IMG/VR virus record: IMGVR_UViG_3300022200_000019
Span: 1 to 64,000 of that record
Length of the DNA stretch: 64,000 nucleotides
Reading direction: 5' to 3' (one strand)
Origin: a virus
The position numbers and the translations under genes are program-made. The notes beneath the pieces are model-generated. The model was not told the DNA's origin. It was given only the letters and a program-made list of their open reading frames with translations, and made no database searches. Positions 1 through 9,600 of this stretch are shown one piece after another (position 1 is the first letter of the stretch; each line of letters opens with the position of its first letter).

Positions 1-35
1 ACATCATCAGCATTAAAAAGTTGGCGGGGCTTTAA
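1..35 (+). CDS. C-terminal end of an upstream gene (partial)
   Basis: One frame is open from the window edge and stops with TAA at 33-35, giving a tail that reads IISIKKLAGL. This resembles the KRLAGM-type tail of the 1229-residue protein ending at 49662. In T4-like phages the gene before the capsid gene is normally the prohead core/scaffold gene (gp22), so it could be the end of that gene. This rests on position and about ten residues only. Confidence 0.35.
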   Translation, partial: IISIKKLAGL

Positions 36-64
36 TCTAAGTTGCAATTTGGAGATTATATAAA

Positions 65-1255
65 ATGTCACAAGAACTATTAGAAAGCCGTTGGAGCGAG
101 ACCAAAGAAGCCCTACTAGAAGGCCTAGCTGGTTCTCGCCGCAACACCATGGCAGCAGTATTAGAAAATACTCGCGGCCATTTAACAGAAAGTGCAACCG
201 CAGGTGCAACCGCATCTGGTAACGTTGCTACACTTAACCGTGTAATTTTACCAGTTATCCGCCGTGTAATGCCAACCGTTATTGCTAACGAAATTGTTGG
301 TGTTCAGCCAATGACTGGTCCAGTAGGTCAGATCCACACTCTACGTGTGCGTTACGCTACTACAATGAACGACACTTCAGGTACTAACACTGATACCACA
401 GCAGGCGAAGAAGCTCTAAGCCCATTCAAGATTGCTACTGCATATTCTGCTGGTACTGGTGCTACCCAAGCTGATTACCGTGGTGGTCCAACAGCTACTC
501 TAGAAGGTACTGGCGGCCGTTCAATCAGCGTACAAATTCTAAAGCAAACAGTCGAAGCTCGTACACGTAAGTTACAAGCTCGCTGGACTTTCGAAGCTGC
601 ACAAGATGCACAAGCAATGCATGGTCTAGATGTTGAAGCAGAAATCATGGCTGCACTAGCTCAAGAAATCACTGCTGAAATCGACCAGGAAATCCTATAC
701 AGCCTACGTTCATTAGCTGCACAGGACTTCACATACAACCAAGCCACTGTTAGTGGTACTGCAACTTTCGTTGGTGATGAGCACGCAGCTCTAGCAGTTC
801 TAATGAACCGTGCTGCTAACCAAATCGCTCAACGTACACGTCGCGGTGCTGGTAACTGGGCAGTTGTAAGCCCAGCAGCACTAACTGTTCTACAGAGTGC
901 TACTACTTCAGCATTTGCTCGTACTACTGAAGGTGCTTTTGAAGCTCCGACTAACACTAAGTTTGTTGGTACACTAAACAGCGCAATGAAGGTATACGTT
1001 GACAGCTATGCTAGCGACACCCAAGCTGTACTAGTTGGCTATAAAGGTTCTTCAGAAGCAGACGCAGCAGCGTTCTACTGCCCATACATTCCATTGATGA
1101 GCAGCGGCGTTGTACTAGATCCACAAAACTTCGAACCAGTTGTGAGCTTCATGACTCGTTACGGATATGTTGAACTAAGCAACACTGCTTCTTCGCTAGG
1201 TAACGCAGGCGACTACGTCAGCGAAATCGGCGTAAGCAACCTATCGTTCAGCTAA
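65..1255 (+). CDS. 23: Major capsid protein, T4 gp23 family
   Basis: This is the main shell protein of the head. At 396 residues it is shorter than T4 gp23 (521) and near the size usual in marine T4-like phages. The N-terminal region is helical and charged, and contains HLTE followed by SATAG near residue 42. That fits the (L/I)-x-E cleavage rule of the T4 prohead protease, so residues 1-42 are probably a removed propeptide. The segment after it (NRVILPVIRRVMPTVIANE) is the conserved gp23 start of the mature protein. A GGAG ribosome-binding site lies at 52-55. A strong terminator follows directly, so the gene ends its own transcription unit. Family assignment is secure; the cleavage site is inferred. 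Confidence 0.96.
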   Translation: MSQELLESRWSETKEALLEGLAGSRRNTMAAVLENTRGHLTESATAGATASGNVATLNRVILPVIRRVMPTVIANEIVGVQPMTGPVGQIHTLRVRYATTMNDTSGTNTDTTAGEEALSPFKIATAYSAGTGATQADYRGGPTATLEGTGGRSISVQILKQTVEARTRKLQARWTFEAAQDAQAMHGLDVEAEIMAALAQEITAEIDQEILYSLRSLAAQDFTYNQATVSGTATFVGDEHAALAVLMNRAANQIAQRTRRGAGNWAVVSPAALTVLQSATTSAFARTTEGAFEAPTNTKFVGTLNSAMKVYVDSYASDTQAVLVGYKGSSEADAAAFYCPYIPLMSSGVVLDPQNFEPVVSFMTRYGYVELSNTASSLGNAGDYVSEIGVSNLSFS

Positions 1256-1274
1256 TAGTTTTACTATTACTAAC

Positions 1275-1300
1275 AAAAAAGCCCCGCAAGGGGCTTTTTT
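1275..1300 (+). terminator. Intrinsic terminator after gp23
   Basis: A perfect GC-rich stem (GCCCC/GGGGC with a GCAA-type loop) is flanked by six A on the left and six T on the right. It sits 20 nt after the capsid stop codon. Confidence 0.95.
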
Positions 1301-1313
1301 ATTGAGTGTACAT

Positions 1314-1321
1314 CATAAATA
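1314..1321 (+). promoter_or_regulatory. T4-type late promoter (CATAAATA)
   Basis: CATAAATA matches the T4 late consensus TATAAATA at 7 of 8 positions. It follows the gp23 terminator and restarts transcription for the gene at 1394, with a leader of about 65 nt. Confidence 0.75.
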
Positions 1322-1393
1322 ATATTGTTCATAGTAACTTATGCAGTTTTGCCACTGCGTATGGCCTAGAACGTCACATTAAGGAGAAAACAA

Positions 1394-2029
1394 ATGGCAA
1401 GAGCATTAAAAACACAAAAAACCAACACAGTTGATTCTGGTTTTCCATGGGTTGATCTGTACAATATTGGCGTAGTTGGTGGTAACACTGCATTAACTGG
1501 TGCACAAATCAAAACTCGCGTTAAAATTGGTTCTGCTTCTGAAGCAGACGGTTACATTATTCGTCAGAAAGGTGCCAAGAAGTTTTTGGTAACTGACGCC
1601 GCTAGCGTAAGTGCTGGTAGCTTTGTTGTCGGCCAATCATATATCGTTTTGACAGCAGGCAATACTGATTTCCAGGCAATTGGCGCTGATGCATCCTATG
1701 CAGCAGGTACAATTTTTACTGCAACTGGCGCTGGTACTGGTACTGGCACAGCAGCTCGCGTGGGCACATGTGTGCTGAGCGATCTGGCAGATGGTAGCTT
1801 GACCGCAGATACCATGACTGTGTCTGTTATTGAAACAGATTCAGGTGTAATTCGTCTGGCACGTATCAGCAACAAATGGGGCGTCGGCTTCGATGGTGTA
1901 CAACGTGCATTATCATTCACTGACTTTGCTGATTCATCCGTGGGCACACAAGCTGAAACTATTAAATCAGGTACCAAAGATCTGTACGTGGAAATCGTTC
2001 AGGTTGATAACGATTATACCTGGGGTTAA
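1394..2029 (+). CDS. Small virion structural protein next to gp23
   Basis: This 211-residue protein is probably a head or fibre-associated structural protein. It has no signal peptide or membrane segment. Residues about 73-122 (SFVVGQSYIVLTAGNTDF through TATGAGTGTGTAARV) form a Gly/Thr-rich module of a type that recurs in tail fibres of marine phages. Here it interrupts an otherwise unrelated small protein and looks like an inserted domain. The start is set by AAGGAG at 1381-1386. The gene is monocistronic, with its own late promoter and a downstream terminator. The capsid-adjacent position suggests a head role, but I do not recognise an exact family. Confidence 0.75.
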   Translation: MARALKTQKTNTVDSGFPWVDLYNIGVVGGNTALTGAQIKTRVKIGSASEADGYIIRQKGAKKFLVTDAASVSAGSFVVGQSYIVLTAGNTDFQAIGADASYAAGTIFTATGAGTGTGTAARVGTCVLSDLADGSLTADTMTVSVIETDSGVIRLARISNKWGVGFDGVQRALSFTDFADSSVGTQAETIKSGTKDLYVEIVQVDNDYTWG

Positions 2030-2068
2030 TATTTAATTAACGTTAAGATAATTTTACTTGACTAATAT

Positions 2069-2102
2069 CCCTCTAAGATACATACACTTAGAGGGATTTT
2101 TT
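2069..2102 (+). terminator. Terminator whose 3' arm is also a ribosome-binding site
   Basis: A perfect 9-bp stem (CCCTCTAAG, 2069-2077, with CTTAGAGGG, 2087-2095) is followed by ATTTTTT and then directly by ATG at 2103. The 3' arm contains AGAGGG, the only Shine-Dalgarno-like element for the next gene. Confidence 0.8.
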
Positions 2103-2678
2103 ATGACTGCATTTGTGCTTGGCAACGGCGTTAGCCGAAAAGGGATTAATTTATACAAACTGGAAAATCACGGTGATATCTACGGATGCAATGCTCTGTA
2201 TCGTGAGTTTACACCAACTGTGTTAGTAGCAACTGATCCAGGAATTAGTCGTGCAATTCAGGAATCTGGATACGCACAAAATAACAGATTTTATACACGT
2301 CGACCATTTTCAGACAGTGGCGCACACGCATTGGATGCCAAATACAAAGGCATGAGCAGTGGCCCCAACGCTGTTAATCTGGCTGTGAAAGACAGCCACA
2401 AACAGATATTTTTGTTGGGATTTGATTTTGGCAGTGTTAATGGCTTGTTTAACAATGTTTACGCAGACACCGAATTCTATAAAAAATCCACAGATAAGCC
2501 CACATTTGGTGGAAATTGGATGAATCAGATCAAACAAATCATGCACGAAAATCCAGACGTAATTTTTACCAGAGTGGTCAATGGTTACAGTCAACAATTT
2601 AACATTGATTGGAAGAGTTGCCGAAATTACACCGAGATACCAGTGGACCAGTTTCAGGATGAGTATAAATACACATAA
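2103..2678 (+). CDS. DUF115-like protein (glycosyltransferase-like), copy 1
   Basis: A 191-residue protein that I place in the DUF115/MAF-like group on pattern. It opens with a nucleotide-binding-like GNGVSRKGINLYKL, then IYGCNALY, then a SGPNAVNLA segment, and ends with a hydrophobic strand before GFDFGS (IFLLGFDF). Members of this group act on or near glycan transfer, or on pyrophosphoryl transfer; the substrate here is unknown. The frame is open from a TTG at 2058, but that would place the terminator stem inside the gene, so ATG 2103 is chosen. A related gene lies at 23871, and the pair brackets the fibre locus. Confidence 0.65.
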   Translation: MTAFVLGNGVSRKGINLYKLENHGDIYGCNALYREFTPTVLVATDPGISRAIQESGYAQNNRFYTRRPFSDSGAHALDAKYKGMSSGPNAVNLAVKDSHKQIFLLGFDFGSVNGLFNNVYADTEFYKKSTDKPTFGGNWMNQIKQIMHENPDVIFTRVVNGYSQQFNIDWKSCRNYTEIPVDQFQDEYKYT

Positions 2679-2690
2679 AGGAACTAATCT

Positions 2691-3386
2691 ATGTCGCTCA
2701 CAGTTAAACGTATCACTGGTGATTATGAAATTCAGACAGTTAATCTGGCTGGTAGTACTGAAAACCAGATTATATTTACAACAGACCAAGTGTTAATTCG
2801 CGGTGATTTACAAGTTACTGGAGATTATAACACAACGACAGTTACTGAAAGTAACCTTTCACTAAAAGACAGATTTATTTTACTTAATGAAGGTGAAACA
2901 GGATCAGGTGTAAGTGCTGGAACATATTCAGGCATTGAAGTTGACCGTGGCAGTTTGGATAAATCTGTTTTTTATTTTAATGAAACCACAGACAAATGGG
3001 TTATTGGCACGGTTAACACATCAACTGGTACTGTAACTGAAATTGGCGATGTATTGACTACTGGTGCTGGTGGCGGGTTAACAGATGTAGTTGATGATAT
3101 TACTCCACAACTGGGTGGTGATTTAGATGTTAACAGTCAATCAATTGTTTCGGTATCTAACGGCGACATTGTGCTTGCTCCAGATGGTACCGGTACTGTC
3201 AAGATTGAAAGCACAGAACTAGCATTTGATAAACTAGCAAGCGATCCAACCGCACAAGCAGATTATAACTTGCTGTACCACAAAACAGAAGGTTCTGGCG
3301 GAACTGGTTTATATTTTAAAACGAGTTCAACTGCCGACGAACTTGTATCAAAAGCAAAAGCAATCGTTTACGGTATTATTTTTTAA
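2691..3386 (+). CDS. Fibre/structural protein with repeated beta module
   Basis: A 231-residue protein of Thr/Gly/Asn-rich beta character. Residues about 37-105 carry the module TTTVTESNLSLKDRFILLNE, then GIEVDRG, then FYFNETTDKWVIG. The same module recurs in the giant fibre and in the fibres at 20744 and 21670 as TVNST...DDPI, ERG, WDES.DKF. This marks it as a component of the same fibre or adhesin apparatus. The C-terminal third contains TPQLGGDLDVNSQSI, a segment common in phage fibres. AAAGGA precedes the ATG. It starts a tightly spaced run of genes to 13371. Its precise place in the virion is unknown. Confidence 0.7.
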   Translation: MSLTVKRITGDYEIQTVNLAGSTENQIIFTTDQVLIRGDLQVTGDYNTTTVTESNLSLKDRFILLNEGETGSGVSAGTYSGIEVDRGSLDKSVFYFNETTDKWVIGTVNTSTGTVTEIGDVLTTGAGGGLTDVVDDITPQLGGDLDVNSQSIVSVSNGDIVLAPDGTGTVKIESTELAFDKLASDPTAQADYNLLYHKTEGSGGTGLYFKTSSTADELVSKAKAIVYGIIF

Positions 3387-3396
3387 GGATTAAACA

Positions 3397-3714
3397 ATGG
3401 CAATAACAACAGCAACAGTAGCACAAACTACCCCAGCCGCAGTTTACACAAGCAGCGGTAATACTGCTGTAACATGGGCAACATTTACAAATTATATTGG
3501 TTCAGCGGCAACCTTAACACTACATATTGTTCCAAATGGTGGCAGCGCAACAGATCAAAACATGATTTTAGACGCAGAATCTATTGTAGCAGGTGATACA
3601 TTAAATTTGTATACAGCCGGCGAAAAGATTTTACTTGAAAGCGGCGATGCAATTTATGCTGCTTCAGATACCGCTACCGCAGTTAACGCAGTTTTTAGCT
3701 ATACGAGTATCTAA
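3397..3714 (+). CDS. Small beta-rich virion protein
   Basis: A 105-residue protein made almost wholly of short beta-strand patterns rich in Thr, Ala and Ser, with few charges and no Cys. It resembles the small beta-sandwich proteins found beside fibre genes in marine T4-like phages, which are probably fibre or baseplate decorations. The start is supported by AAGGAT 8 nt upstream. It lies 10 nt after the previous gene and 5 nt before the next, so it is co-transcribed with the fibre genes. Function is inferred from position and composition only. Confidence 0.6.
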   Translation: MAITTATVAQTTPAAVYTSSGNTAVTWATFTNYIGSAATLTLHIVPNGGSATDQNMILDAESIVAGDTLNLYTAGEKILLESGDAIYAASDTATAVNAVFSYTSI

Positions 3715-3719
3715 TTAAC

Positions 3720-4136
3720 GTGCCAATTGGACAGTTTCTCAAAAATAGACGAACTGGTAACTCTAGACAGGTTGTAATTCCGTCTGGGCCTGGTTCTGAC
3801 AGACCAGATGAACCTATTTTTGGTAGTTTTAGATTTAATACAACAGCAGGTACACTAGAAGTATTTGACGGGAGTGCCTTTAAGTTGCTTGCTGTTGAAG
3901 GATTAACAAATGTTGTAGTTGACGACTTTACAGGTGATGGATCAACAGTAGTGTTTGGATCAATGACAAATACTGTAACCAGCGCAACAGATGTTCTAGT
4001 ATTTGTTGGCGGCGTGTATCAAATACCAACTACAAATTACACAGTTGACGGTAGTTACGATATTACGTTTACTACTGCTATTCCAAATAGTGTGCCAATT
4101 AACATTATTCATAACTTGAACTCAACGACGGTATAA
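3720..4136 (+). CDS. Small fibre protein with RFNT/GDGST module pair
   Basis: A 138-residue protein with a GTG start 5 nt after the previous stop. Residues about 35-58 (GSFRFNTTAGTLEVFDGS) are followed by a second module from about residue 70 (FTGDGSTVVFGS through LVFVGGVYQIPTTNYTVDG). The same pair, in the same order, occurs in the protein at 6690 (near residues 222-325) and in the giant fibre (near 1528-1630). The pair is a known building block of phage fibres and adhesins. This gene is essentially that pair on its own. It overlaps nothing and is 1 nt from the next gene. Confidence 0.65.
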   Translation: MPIGQFLKNRRTGNSRQVVIPSGPGSDRPDEPIFGSFRFNTTAGTLEVFDGSAFKLLAVEGLTNVVVDDFTGDGSTVVFGSMTNTVTSATDVLVFVGGVYQIPTTNYTVDGSYDITFTTAIPNSVPINIIHNLNSTTV

Positions 4137-4137
4137 T

Positions 4138-6690
4138 ATGGCTATTAATAGAATTACCGCAGCAATGCTAGGCACTACAAACTTAGAACAAAGTGACTAC
4201 ATTCTAGCGACTGACGGCAGCGGTAATTTATACTGGACTGATGTAGGTTCTGTGTCAACAGGACACGACATTACGCTAGGAGATCCATCAGATACGTCTC
4301 TATTCCCTCCAGGAGCAATTAATAATTGGCAAAATTCAACAGTTGTTACGGATGCAATCGACGACTTAAATGAATTAGCAGCAAACATAATAAACAATAC
4401 TGCTGTTGCTAATGTTGATTTTACTGCAAGTCCGACAGCAGGCGGTGCAGGAACAGCAGTTACATTAACTATTACGGCTAATGGCAATCCAGACAGATAT
4501 ACAATTAACTGGGGTGATGGAACTACAACAACCGGAACTGCTAACAGCACACCAACACATACATATTCGTCAAATGCCGGATCACCGTATGCTGTAACTG
4601 TTACAGCATATAATTCAAATGGAACTGGTACAGGAAGTTCTGTAAGTAAAGAACGTGATGATTATGTTATTATTTACACGGCAGATCCTGTAGTGAGTTA
4701 TGATTTTTATAGAACTCCTACGGGTGGCACAGCACTAAGTGGAAACAATTTATATGTTATCGAAGGCGAAAGTCTATACCTTGATAACAACACAACTAAT
4801 ATTGGTGCTGCTACCGTTGATTATTCAATGGCATGGGGTGACAGCAGCGCAGATTCTAGTATTGTTTCTGATTCTGCTGCTGGTGGCACAGCAGGCGCAC
4901 GCTTACAACATACATGGGGAGCAGGAACTAGTTCAGGTAACGGAAAAGACACTACACAATTAACATTAAACAGCCACAACACCGCAGATCCTGCTGTAAT
5001 ACCTACTAGTAACACAGTACGTTTAAAAGTATACGCAAGCAATCCAACTGCTCCGTATGGTTTAACGGAAACTTCAATTGGATATTCAGGATCTGTTGGG
5101 ATTAATCCAAGATTGGCAGTAGGATTCACTGATAATACATCTGTTGCAATATATTCAGCAGGCGATGATGTTAATCGTACAGTAGCGACTACTGGTGATA
5201 TTGAATCTACTGTGACAACATCGTATACATACAATCCAGAATCTGGAACATTGAGTGCTAAAGTTAATGGAAATACAGATGGCTCAGTTATATTATCAGC
5301 ATCATTAACACCAGTTACCAACACGAGTCTTGTTATCACAGAAGTTGCTGATTATAACCTGTTAGATAGTTACGGAAATAGTGTATCGTTTGATAATAGC
5401 ATTTACTATCCAGGTGCATTTTCTGGATTCAAAGCAAAAGTATCAAAAACCGCTAGTAGCATTTCAGTTGGTGTGAACAGTTTTCAAATAACACACTCAG
5501 CAGGCGAGTCAACAGATCCTGTTGGGTTTGTTAAAGATGACTTAACAGCAATACCTACTGTAGATATTAGCAATGCTACATTAACAGAAAATGTCAGTGG
5601 GACTTATCGATATATTTCAGGAATCCCGTATTATAATAGTGGAAGTCCTAGTTTAACATTATCGGGTATTTTAATTTCAAACTTAGTTGGACAATGCTAC
5701 ACTAACCAAGCAAGTATTGTTGAAGTTAATGATGGAACTAATCAAGAAGGTACATCGGCAAACGCTGTTGTTGAGTCTTTTTACAGTTATGCAAATATTG
5801 ACGGTGCAACGACTATGCTATCAGGAGGTATTCCAAAGGTTAACATTGGAACTTCAACACCATATGCTATCGGTAACTTAACAATACCCATTACGTCAAG
5901 TACAGTTAGAACAGTAAGTCGTGTTAAAGTGTTAGCAAAAAATGTTAACGGAACAACTGATTACACTGACGATTTAGCGGTTAATGTACAAGTTCATAAA
6001 TCATCACAATCAGGCGTTAACGAGATCTCTATCCCTGTATCAGTTGACTTAGGTAACGGAGTATATGTAGATAACGGTGTACGAATTTTTGATTTCAACG
6101 CTGCTAGTACCAACACACCAGCGGTTAGTAACGCTATAAATTATTATACGAATAATGTGTATACTGAACTAAGTGATCCGGGCGTTGCTGGAACTAAAGA
6201 AGCAACTGTTAGACTTGGAGTACTAAAGCATGACACTACGGACTATAGCACAAATTATTTACCAGTAGGTCCGGATAGAAGTGCAGATACAGGAACACAA
6301 TATTTTACATTTGCTTTCCGTAGACAAGCAGTAGCGAACTTTTCGGTAAGAATCGTATCGTCCACTGGCATTTCGGGATGCTGGATTGCTGCACCTAATA
6401 CTGCAATCGATAATACATCGACGCTAAACGGATGGTTAGATTGTAGCACACAATATGCTGGTTCAGGAATTCCTGGTGCTGACACAAATAGTGGCGGTAA
6501 TGGTAGCAATGGCTGTGCTTTAACTGGAGCAGATAGAATTATTGCTGGCAGTAGTTTAAATACCTACTACACAATGACATTAGGAACAGAAAACATGAGC
6601 AACTCTACAGGTAACGTAGTTCTTGTTCGTATTGCGTTGAGTAGCGGAGAAAGCATTACCGCTTTAGAAGTAGCAGAGGGTAACAATTAA
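4138..6690 (+). CDS. Large adhesin/fibre protein with PKD-like domain
   Basis: An 850-residue, cysteine-poor, Thr/Ser/Asn-rich protein. The N-terminal section (1-60) includes the fibre-type segment SDYILATDGSGNLYWTDVG. Residues about 95-180 form a PKD-like beta-sandwich, with INWGDGTTTTGTANSTPTHTY as the typical WGDG...H.Y signature. A second, weaker WGDSSADSS copy follows near 231. PKD domains in phage fibres are glycan or protein adhesion folds. The remainder has no recognised motif. Its stop overlaps the next ATG by 1 nt, which suggests coupled translation. It is probably a receptor-binding or fibre-shaft component. Confidence 0.7.
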   Translation: MAINRITAAMLGTTNLEQSDYILATDGSGNLYWTDVGSVSTGHDITLGDPSDTSLFPPGAINNWQNSTVVTDAIDDLNELAANIINNTAVANVDFTASPTAGGAGTAVTLTITANGNPDRYTINWGDGTTTTGTANSTPTHTYSSNAGSPYAVTVTAYNSNGTGTGSSVSKERDDYVIIYTADPVVSYDFYRTPTGGTALSGNNLYVIEGESLYLDNNTTNIGAATVDYSMAWGDSSADSSIVSDSAAGGTAGARLQHTWGAGTSSGNGKDTTQLTLNSHNTADPAVIPTSNTVRLKVYASNPTAPYGLTETSIGYSGSVGINPRLAVGFTDNTSVAIYSAGDDVNRTVATTGDIESTVTTSYTYNPESGTLSAKVNGNTDGSVILSASLTPVTNTSLVITEVADYNLLDSYGNSVSFDNSIYYPGAFSGFKAKVSKTASSISVGVNSFQITHSAGESTDPVGFVKDDLTAIPTVDISNATLTENVSGTYRYISGIPYYNSGSPSLTLSGILISNLVGQCYTNQASIVEVNDGTNQEGTSANAVVESFYSYANIDGATTMLSGGIPKVNIGTSTPYAIGNLTIPITSSTVRTVSRVKVLAKNVNGTTDYTDDLAVNVQVHKSSQSGVNEISIPVSVDLGNGVYVDNGVRIFDFNAASTNTPAVSNAINYYTNNVYTELSDPGVAGTKEATVRLGVLKHDTTDYSTNYLPVGPDRSADTGTQYFTFAFRRQAVANFSVRIVSSTGISGCWIAAPNTAIDNTSTLNGWLDCSTQYAGSGIPGADTNSGGNGSNGCALTGADRIIAGSSLNTYYTMTLGTENMSNSTGNVVLVRIALSSGESITALEVAEGNN

Positions 6691-9600
6691 TGGCAATTTC
6701 AGACAACCAAAAAGTTGACTATTTGTGGAAAAAGTTAGGTTACTCTGCTACAAAGACAGATACTAATGCTAACAAACTTGGTCCAAACGAAGCTATTCCA
6801 TCACCGTTGTTATTACGCGGTGACAATGTATGGGCAAATTCTGCTGACATTCCAACAGTTATGCCAGCAAGCTCAGCCGGTGTTGTTACTGTATATCCAA
6901 CAAGTGCACCACAAGAATGCACAATGGATAACACAGCAACAACAAACAGAACATGGAAAACTGGTTTAATAGATTGGATCCCGCCGGAGTTTGGATCTAC
7001 ATATCAAGTAAAAGTTTATATTTACACTAGTGGAGATGCAGCAAACGCAGCCGCTAGTGGTACACAAGTGTTTGCAACGGGTTCAGGAAATAATGATGAG
7101 TGGTTCTTTGACTATCAGTCGGGTGTTTTACATTTTATTGGCAGTAGCCTTCCTAACGGTGTTAGTTTTACAGGCAAATCAGTATACGTGTCTGGATCTC
7201 GTTACACTGGCGACAAAGGTGTAAGTTTAACTGGCGATTTTGTTTTTACGAATAATGAAATATCATTAGACCCAGACAATATTATTGTACTAGATACAAC
7301 AACTGGCTTAGTTATACCTACTGGTTCTAGTTTGCAACGTCCTGCTTCTGCTCCAGTAGGTACAATAAGATTTAATACCAATAACGGAAGTCATGAATAT
7401 TGGGACGGAACAGATTGGGTTATACTAAATGATCCGTTAGCAGGATTTGCGGTACAGGAAATTACAGGAGACGGGTCAACTACTAGCTTTACTCTTGACG
7501 CTGAAGTAAATAATGCATCAACTCTTGTAGTAACAATTGGCGGTGTGGTTCAAACCCCAGGACAAGGTTACACTTTAAGCGGTACAACAACTATTGTGTT
7601 TGCAGAAGCTCCGATTGCAACGGACGAAGTTGCTATCCGATTCTTTGGTAGTACTAGAAATGTTTATGTATCAGCATTGTTAAGTCCAAACTGGACTACG
7701 GAAGTTGCTGCAAACGACGCTAACGTTGCAATTAATATTAATAGCAGCAGTATTCTAACTGTTTCAGAAACTGAGACTACACTTGTTGGTGATTTCCTTC
7801 CGGCAGTAAACGAAGTATATGATCTTGGTAGTAGCACGTATAAGTGGAAAGATTTACACCTATCGGGAAATTCGATCTACCTAGGCGATCTAATATTAAA
7901 AGATAATGGCGACGGCACCTTTGGAATTTATAACAATAGCGATGGTTCCGAAGCGTCGATTACTATTACATCTGAAGATGCAGAAAAATGGACTACAGCT
8001 AGAACAATTACTGTCGATGGCGCAGTTACTGGTAGTGTTACACTCGACGGCAGCAGCAATGTTACATTAACAACAACATTAAATTTATCTGGAGCACCTA
8101 CTGCCCCAACAGCAACCGCAGGAACAAATACAACACAAATTGCAACAACGGCGTTTGTAACAACTGCGGTAGACACAGCAATTACAAATCTATTAGATGA
8201 TGCACCAGGTGTGTTAGACACATTAAATGAGTTAGCAGCAGCAATTGGTGACGATGCTAACTTTATAGGAACAATTAACGACAATATTGACTCTAAACTA
8301 AGTTTATCCGGCGGCACAATGACCGGCAACATTGATATGGGGTCTCATAGTTTAACTGGATTACCAGCACCGTTGTCATCAACAGACGCTGCAACTAAAT
8401 CATATGTGGATGCTGCACTATCCAGTACATTGTCAAGCGGTGAGATTGTTCTAGGTACAAATACCACTGGTAACTTCGTTTCAGTTATTACAGCCGGCGA
8501 AGGCATTGACGTTAGCGGAACATCGGGCGTATCGGCAGAAGTTGTTATTTCTGCCGAAGATGCAACAGCAACAAACAAAGGTATTGCAAGTTTTAACGTA
8601 AGCGATTTTACTGTTACTGACGGTAATGTAACTCTAGTTGAAGATAGATTATATGACTTAGTTGGTGAAGTATTCACCGGAAACTCAGTTGAAGGCATTA
8701 TTACTACATTCAATGATGCAACTGAAAAAGTTGACATATCGGTAACTGACTTTGATATTACACTAACAGGCGACATAACTGGTTCTACTTCTGTAACAAA
8801 TTTTGGGTCAAACATTGTAATCAACACAACATCAAACGCAATCGTTGGTATTACAGTACAAGATGATTATGTTGATTTAGGTGATTCTGGAACAGTTAAT
8901 ACGCTAAGTTTTAACGGTGACAACATTACACTTGTTCGTTCAGGTAATACTGTTACTGTTGAAGTAGATGCTGGTTTAACTGAATCAGATGTTCGAGACA
9001 CAATAGGTAATACTGTTAAAGGAACTATTCGAGATCCGGACACTGAAGTTGAAACTGAGTCAGGTATTACTGTAAATTATGATTACGAAAACAATACTGT
9101 TGAATTAGGTGTTAGAGAATTTGACATTACGCTAGTTGGTGACATCACAGGTTCAGGTACTGTATCAAGACTGCAAGACGTAACAATTACTACAGTTGCT
9201 GACTTTATTGCTGGTATTACGGTACAAGATGATAACGTTGATCTTGGGTCTGCTGGAACTGTTAACACTTTAAGTTTTGACGGTAGTAATATTGTTGCTA
9301 CACGCAATGGCGACAAAGTTAATATTAGTATTCCAACTGGGTTAACTGAAGATGACGTTCGCGACACAATCGGTGCAACTGTTAAAGGAACAGTTAGAGA
9401 CCCAGAAACAGCACTTGAAACTGAAACTGGTATTACTGTAAACTATAACTCGGAAAATAATACAGTTGAATTAGGCGTTAGAGAATTTGATATTAACTTA
9501 TCAGGAGCGGTAACCGGTAGTGCAACAGTATCAAGATTACAAGATGTAACTATTATTACAGATACTGATGCAATTGAAGGCTTAACTGTTACTAAGAACA

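Noticed and set aside
2058-2102. Longer DUF115-like gene starting at TTG 2058
   Set aside because: The extra 15 codons run through the terminator stem and T-run, and ATG 2103 gives the conserved family start.
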